This document shows, piece by piece, positions 61,672 to 64,000 of a DNA stretch of 64,000 nucleotides. Under the pieces are notes generated by a model, which did not search any database, had not been told where the DNA came from, and saw only the letters and a list, made by a program, of their open reading frames with translations. The stretch spans positions 62,001-126,000 of the forward strand of contig POWB01000011.1 in NCBI GenBank assembly GCA_010912705.1. Direction: 5' to 3'. This stretch comes from Halochromatium sp. (lineage in GTDB: Bacteria > Pseudomonadota > Gammaproteobacteria > Chromatiales > Chromatiaceae). How positions within the stretch are numbered: position 1 is the stretch's first letter; every line of letters begins with the position of its first letter. The position numbers were made by a program, and so were the translations under genes.

Positions 61672-62538
61672 TCAGTCGCCTGCTGTCGATTCTTTCGACT
61701 CCTTCGCCTTTGCGTCCTGTTGAGCACTTGGCTTCTTCGGTTTGCGTGCGGTTGCCGGAGCCTTGCTACCATTGGTCACCGACTCATTGGCCACCGGCTG
61801 GGCTTGCTCATGCGCCCCCGCCTGTTTGGTTGGTGCTGCCGATGGCGCGGTAGCCGGCTTTTTTGCCGCCGCCGAGCTCGATGCAGGCTTGGCTGAACGA
61901 CTGGCGATCTCAGAGGCCCCACCGAACAAGTGCCGCACCCCAGCAAGATCCTCAGCCACCGAGTTCTGGAACGCAGCAACCTGGCTGCTGAGATCCCGAA
62001 TGAAAGCAAGTCGCGCCTGAACATCAGCGGCAGCCTGTTCGCTGCGCTCCTGCCTGAAGCCACCAAGCAGATCAGCAACCTGAGTCGCGGTATCAGCGAC
62101 AAAGCCAGCACGCGCAAAGGCATCCTCGTTGACGGACGCCAGGTAATCGGAGCGAAAAGCGATCATCGTCTGTTTGAAATCGCCAAGCGTCCCGCGAATG
62201 TCATCGGCAATCGCCTCGACCTGGGCGCGGCGCTCTTCGGCCGCAGCCGCCGCCTGCTCGGTCCTGGCTTGCTGCAGATCCTGCATCATGTCGCGCACGC
62301 CTTGGCTCAAGGCGTTGATATCTTGTCCCAAGCCAGCGAGAAACTGCTGACGCGAGGCGCGGTCAGCCGCACTCTGGTTGGCTCGCGCCGCGGCAAAGCC
62401 GGCGAGTAGGCCTTCAACCGCCGATGCCTGGTCCGCAAGCTGCTCGGAGCGCGCCTGCTGCGCCTGCACGCGACCCTCGCGCGCGCGATCGATGTCGCCG
62501 CGCAGATGCGTCATCTCATCTAAAATCTTGCCCATCAT
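61672..62538 (-). CDS. gvpC: GvpC-like gas vesicle scaffold protein
   Basis: The 288-residue protein is rich in Ala, Gln, Arg and Glu. Its first 200 residues form degenerate ~33-residue helical repeats (F or G-F hinges then ARxEQAAAxxxRRxxV-type runs), as in GvpC, the outer scaffold that strengthens the shell. The rest is an Ala/Lys/Pro/Ser-rich tail. A gaggag site precedes an ATG-ATG start. It follows gvpA after a strong hairpin. Identification rests on composition, repeat pattern and position. Confidence 0.75.
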   Translation of the reverse strand: MMGKILDEMTHLRGDIDRAREGRVQAQQARSEQLADQASAVEGLLAGFAAARANQSAADRASRQQFLAGLGQDINALSQGVRDMMQDLQQARTEQAAAAAEERRAQVEAIADDIRGTLGDFKQTMIAFRSDYLASVNEDAFARAGFVADTATQVADLLGGFRQERSEQAAADVQARLAFIRDLSSQVAAFQNSVAEDLAGVRHLFGGASEIASRSAKPASSSAAAKKPATAPSAAPTKQAGAHEQAQPVANESVTNGSKAPATARKPKKPSAQQDAKAKESKESTAGD

Positions 62539-62567
62539 CTGTCTCCTCAGGCCAATCCAAGAACAAC

Positions 62568-62602
62568 AAGTCCCGCTGTCGGCGGACCGACGCGCGGGAC
62601 TT
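62568..62602 (-). promoter_or_regulatory. Strong gvpA-gvpC hairpin
   Basis: The outer arms aagtcccgc and gcgggactt are perfect inverted copies, with an inner gtcgg/ccgac stem around a four-base loop. In transcript sense it is followed by a T-rich stretch (ttgttctt). It probably limits read-through from gvpA to downstream genes or protects gvpA mRNA. Confidence 0.7.
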
Positions 62603-62651
62603 CCTCAGAGGCTCATCAACCGGGTCAACTCACCCCGAGGCTGCCATGATG

Positions 62652-62870
62652 TCAGGCAGGTGCTGCAGCGCTGGCGGTCAGGCCAATGGCCTCAGCGTAT
62701 TTGAGGTAGGTCTCAACCGAGGCCACGACCACGCGGGCCTCGACCGAGAGCAACTCGATACCAACCAGCGAGACCTTGACCCACGCATCAACCACGATAC
62801 CTTTGTCGAGGATGCGATCAACAACTTCGGCCAGACTTGAAGAGTCAGTGGATTTTGCGATGTTAGCCAT
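62652..62870 (-). CDS. gvpA: Gas vesicle shell protein GvpA
   Basis: The 72-residue shell protein has the conserved core [20 protein letters not shown] and [20 protein letters not shown], then [10 protein letters not shown]. The ATG at 62870 follows an aggag site; a frame starting seven codons earlier lacks support. It forms the ribbed vesicle wall. It is first in the operon. Confidence 0.96.
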   Translation of the reverse strand: MANIAKSTDSSSLAEVVDRILDKGIVVDAWVKVSLVGIELLSVEARVVVASVETYLKYAEAIGLTASAAAPA

Positions 62871-62940
62871 GTATCTACTCCTATGCGGCAAAGCGCATTT
62901 GACTTCAGAGACAGTGCGGTTGCGCTGTCAGTGATAAGGG

Positions 62941-62957
62941 TGCAATGCATGGGCCAA
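62941..62957 (-). promoter_or_regulatory. Predicted sigma-54 promoter of gvpA
   Basis: On the minus strand the sequence ttggcccatgcattgca has GG and GC exactly ten bases apart, with TTGCA at -12. The first half differs from consensus at two positions. It starts about 70 bases upstream of the gvpA ATG. Confidence 0.65.
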
Positions 62958-63060
62958 GATCGGAGCAGGTGACAAACAAAATGCAAGCTGTTGATTTAAA
63001 AAGACTCGGTGGTCAGGCAAGCATGATTCATAGGGACCAGCGGCTCATCTACTGATCGAA

Positions 63061-63087
63061 ATACCATGGAACAGATTCCATAGGTAT
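63061..63087. promoter_or_regulatory. Palindrome upstream of gvpA (candidate enhancer-binding site)
   Basis: ataccatggaa (63061-63071) and ttccataggtat (63076-63087) are inverted copies with one extra base and a four-base spacer. It lies about 118 bases from the -24 element, the distance usual for enhancer sites. Confidence 0.55.
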
Positions 63088-63116
63088 GGCGACCAAGCCC
63101 TAGTGATTGAGAATTA

Positions 63117-63524
63117 TTAACGGCCAGCAAGCGGCTCGCCAGCACCCTCTGCCGCTGACCGTTCAGGATCGAGCGCGTCCAGCAGTGCTTGATGCGAGAA
63201 AGGCTTGGCCACAAAGCGCTGAATGCTGCCCTCCCTCAAGGCCGCGATCACCGCCTGGTCGTCGCGGTAATAGAAGGCCGAGACCAGCACAATCCAGGCA
63301 TTTGGATTGAGCAGGCGAATGCGCTCTGCCAAGTCCAGCCCATTCATATCCTGGAGCTTGGCATCCAAAATGATGCGCTCGAAGGACTCCTGCTGAAGTC
63401 GCGACAGGGCCTCTGAGCCGCTGTTCAGACTCAGTAGCCGATAACCTGGAGGACGCAGGAGTGCTTTGATGGCCCAGCAAATATCGGGCTCGTCATCGAC
63501 CAGTAGGACGCTGACCTCGCGCAT
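63117..63524 (-). CDS. REC-only response regulator next to gvpA
   Basis: The 135-residue protein is a single receiver domain (LLVDDEPDICWAIK, phospho-Asp54 in IILDAKLQDMNG, conserved KP near 108) with no output domain. A histidine kinase gene lies 23 bases upstream in the same direction. It may act by protein contact on an enhancer-binding protein encoded elsewhere. It is located directly upstream of the gvpA promoter. Confidence 0.85.
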   Translation of the reverse strand: MREVSVLLVDDEPDICWAIKALLRPPGYRLLSLNSGSEALSRLQQESFERIILDAKLQDMNGLDLAERIRLLNPNAWIVLVSAFYYRDDQAVIAALREGSIQRFVAKPFSHQALLDALDPERSAAEGAGEPLAGR

Positions 63525-63547
63525 TGGTCAAGCCGCTGTGACCCTTA

Positions 63548-64000
63548 TCACAGGATCGGCAGCTGAACACGGAAGGTACTTCCCTCACCCACTCGACTGG
63601 TCACGCTGATCGAGCCGAGATGGCGCTGGATGATGGAATAGCAGATCGACAGCCCGAGTCCGGTGCCGTTTGGCGTCTGTCGACTGGTATGGAAAGGGTC
63701 GAAGATCTTCTGTAGCTCGCTGCTCGGAATGCCGACACCGGTGTCAGTCACATCAACCAGGGCCAGGTTCTGCACCTGACGCAGATCAACCCGCAGCTCG
63801 CCGCCATCCGGCATGGCGTTAATGGCATTCAAGAGCAGATTCAAGAACACCTGCTGCAGGAGATTCGGGATCGCCCGCAGCTGCAGATGAGGAACCTCGA
63901 GGCTCAATGTCAAACTGATCTGCTGGACCTTGACCTGATTGGTCACTAATTCGGCCGTATCCTGCAGCACAGCACATAAATCGGTTTCCTGCATCTCGTC
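63548..64000 (-). CDS. Histidine kinase, C-terminal part (runs off right edge)
   Basis: The visible 150 residues are the HATPase_c domain of an NtrB-like kinase: N-box [15 protein letters not shown]1 [15 protein letters not shown]-box [10 protein letters not shown] and G2 [16 protein letters not shown]. The start lies beyond the window. With the REC-only gene it may form a two-component system controlling gas vesicles. Confidence 0.85.
   Translation of the reverse strand, partial: DEMQETDLCAVLQDTAELVTNQVKVQQISLTLSLEVPHLQLRAIPNLLQQVFLNLLLNAINAMPDGGELRVDLRQVQNLALVDVTDTGVGIPSSELQKIFDPFHTSRQTPNGTGLGLSICYSIIQRHLGSISVTSRVGEGSTFRVQLPIL

Noticed and set aside
63061-63087. Terminator of the REC gene
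   Set aside because: The palindrome is A+T-balanced, has no T-run and lies at enhancer distance from a sigma-54 site, so an operator is more likely, though a terminator role is not excluded.

Overview
The window looks like chromosomal DNA of a gas-vacuolate, nitrogen-fixing, glycogen-storing gammaproteobacterium, most likely a purple sulfur bacterium (Chromatiaceae; gas-vacuolate genera include Thiocapsa, Lamprocystis and Thiodictyon). This is inferred from high-GC coding sequence, a Mo-nitrogenase operon with the post-translational switch enzyme DraT, a 2[4Fe-4S] nif ferredoxin, a complete Ccm system I cytochrome c maturation operon and a full gas vesicle cluster. No rRNA, tRNA or CRISPR array was seen.

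Layout. 1-11 kb: the N-terminal part of a cell-surface/glycosyltransferase-type protein, a TPR-type protein, a PAS-GGDEF diguanylate cyclase, an exported GH19 chitinase, class I fumarase, an AcuI/YhdH reductase, YhbY, an AlbA_2/HATPase regulator and a small lipoprotein. 11-19 kb: betaine-lipid genes btaA-btaB and glycogen genes malQ, glgC and glgB. 19-27 kb: ccmABCDEFGHI in overlapping order, closed by a strong hairpin. 27-33 kb: a REC-GGDEF regulator, a large hybrid kinase with a fused solute-binding sensor, and a more A+T-rich sugar transferase. 33-44 kb: draT divergent from nifHDK-nifT-fdx-nafY and a small acidic gene; then nifU-nifS with its own promoter. Both nif units have a GG-N10-GC sigma-54 promoter and a TGT-N10-ACA NifA site. 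Strong hairpins sit in the H/D, D/K and K/T spacers. 44-49 kb: a MazEF module, a DUF2076 protein, an exported putative Cys-His-Asp protein, an L,D-transpeptidase, a tiny lipoprotein, and scars made of copied gas vesicle gene pieces. 49-55 kb: an HD-GYP response regulator and a 1610-residue hybrid kinase, flanked by duplicated fragments of the kinase tail and gvpJ. 55.8-62.9 kb, minus strand: gas vesicle operon gvpA, gvpC-like, gvpN, an unknown gene, gvpF/L, gvpG, a tandem ArsA/Get3-like ATPase, gvpS-type, gvpK, gvpJ. 63.1-64 kb: a REC-only regulator and the C-terminal part of a histidine kinase in the same direction upstream of gvpA.

How it works together. The nif region makes dinitrogenase and its reductase, supplies Fe-S clusters (NifU/NifS) and can switch NifH off by ADP-ribosylation at Arg101 (DraT). 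The gas vesicle operon appears to have a sigma-54 promoter with an upstream palindrome that could bind an enhancer-binding protein. A hairpin between gvpA and the downstream genes could raise the share of shell protein. The most unusual parts are the coupled ArsA/Get3-like ATPase inside the gvp operon, the twice-copied gvpJ that lacks exactly its core domain, and the hexanucleotide repeats inside several gvp genes.
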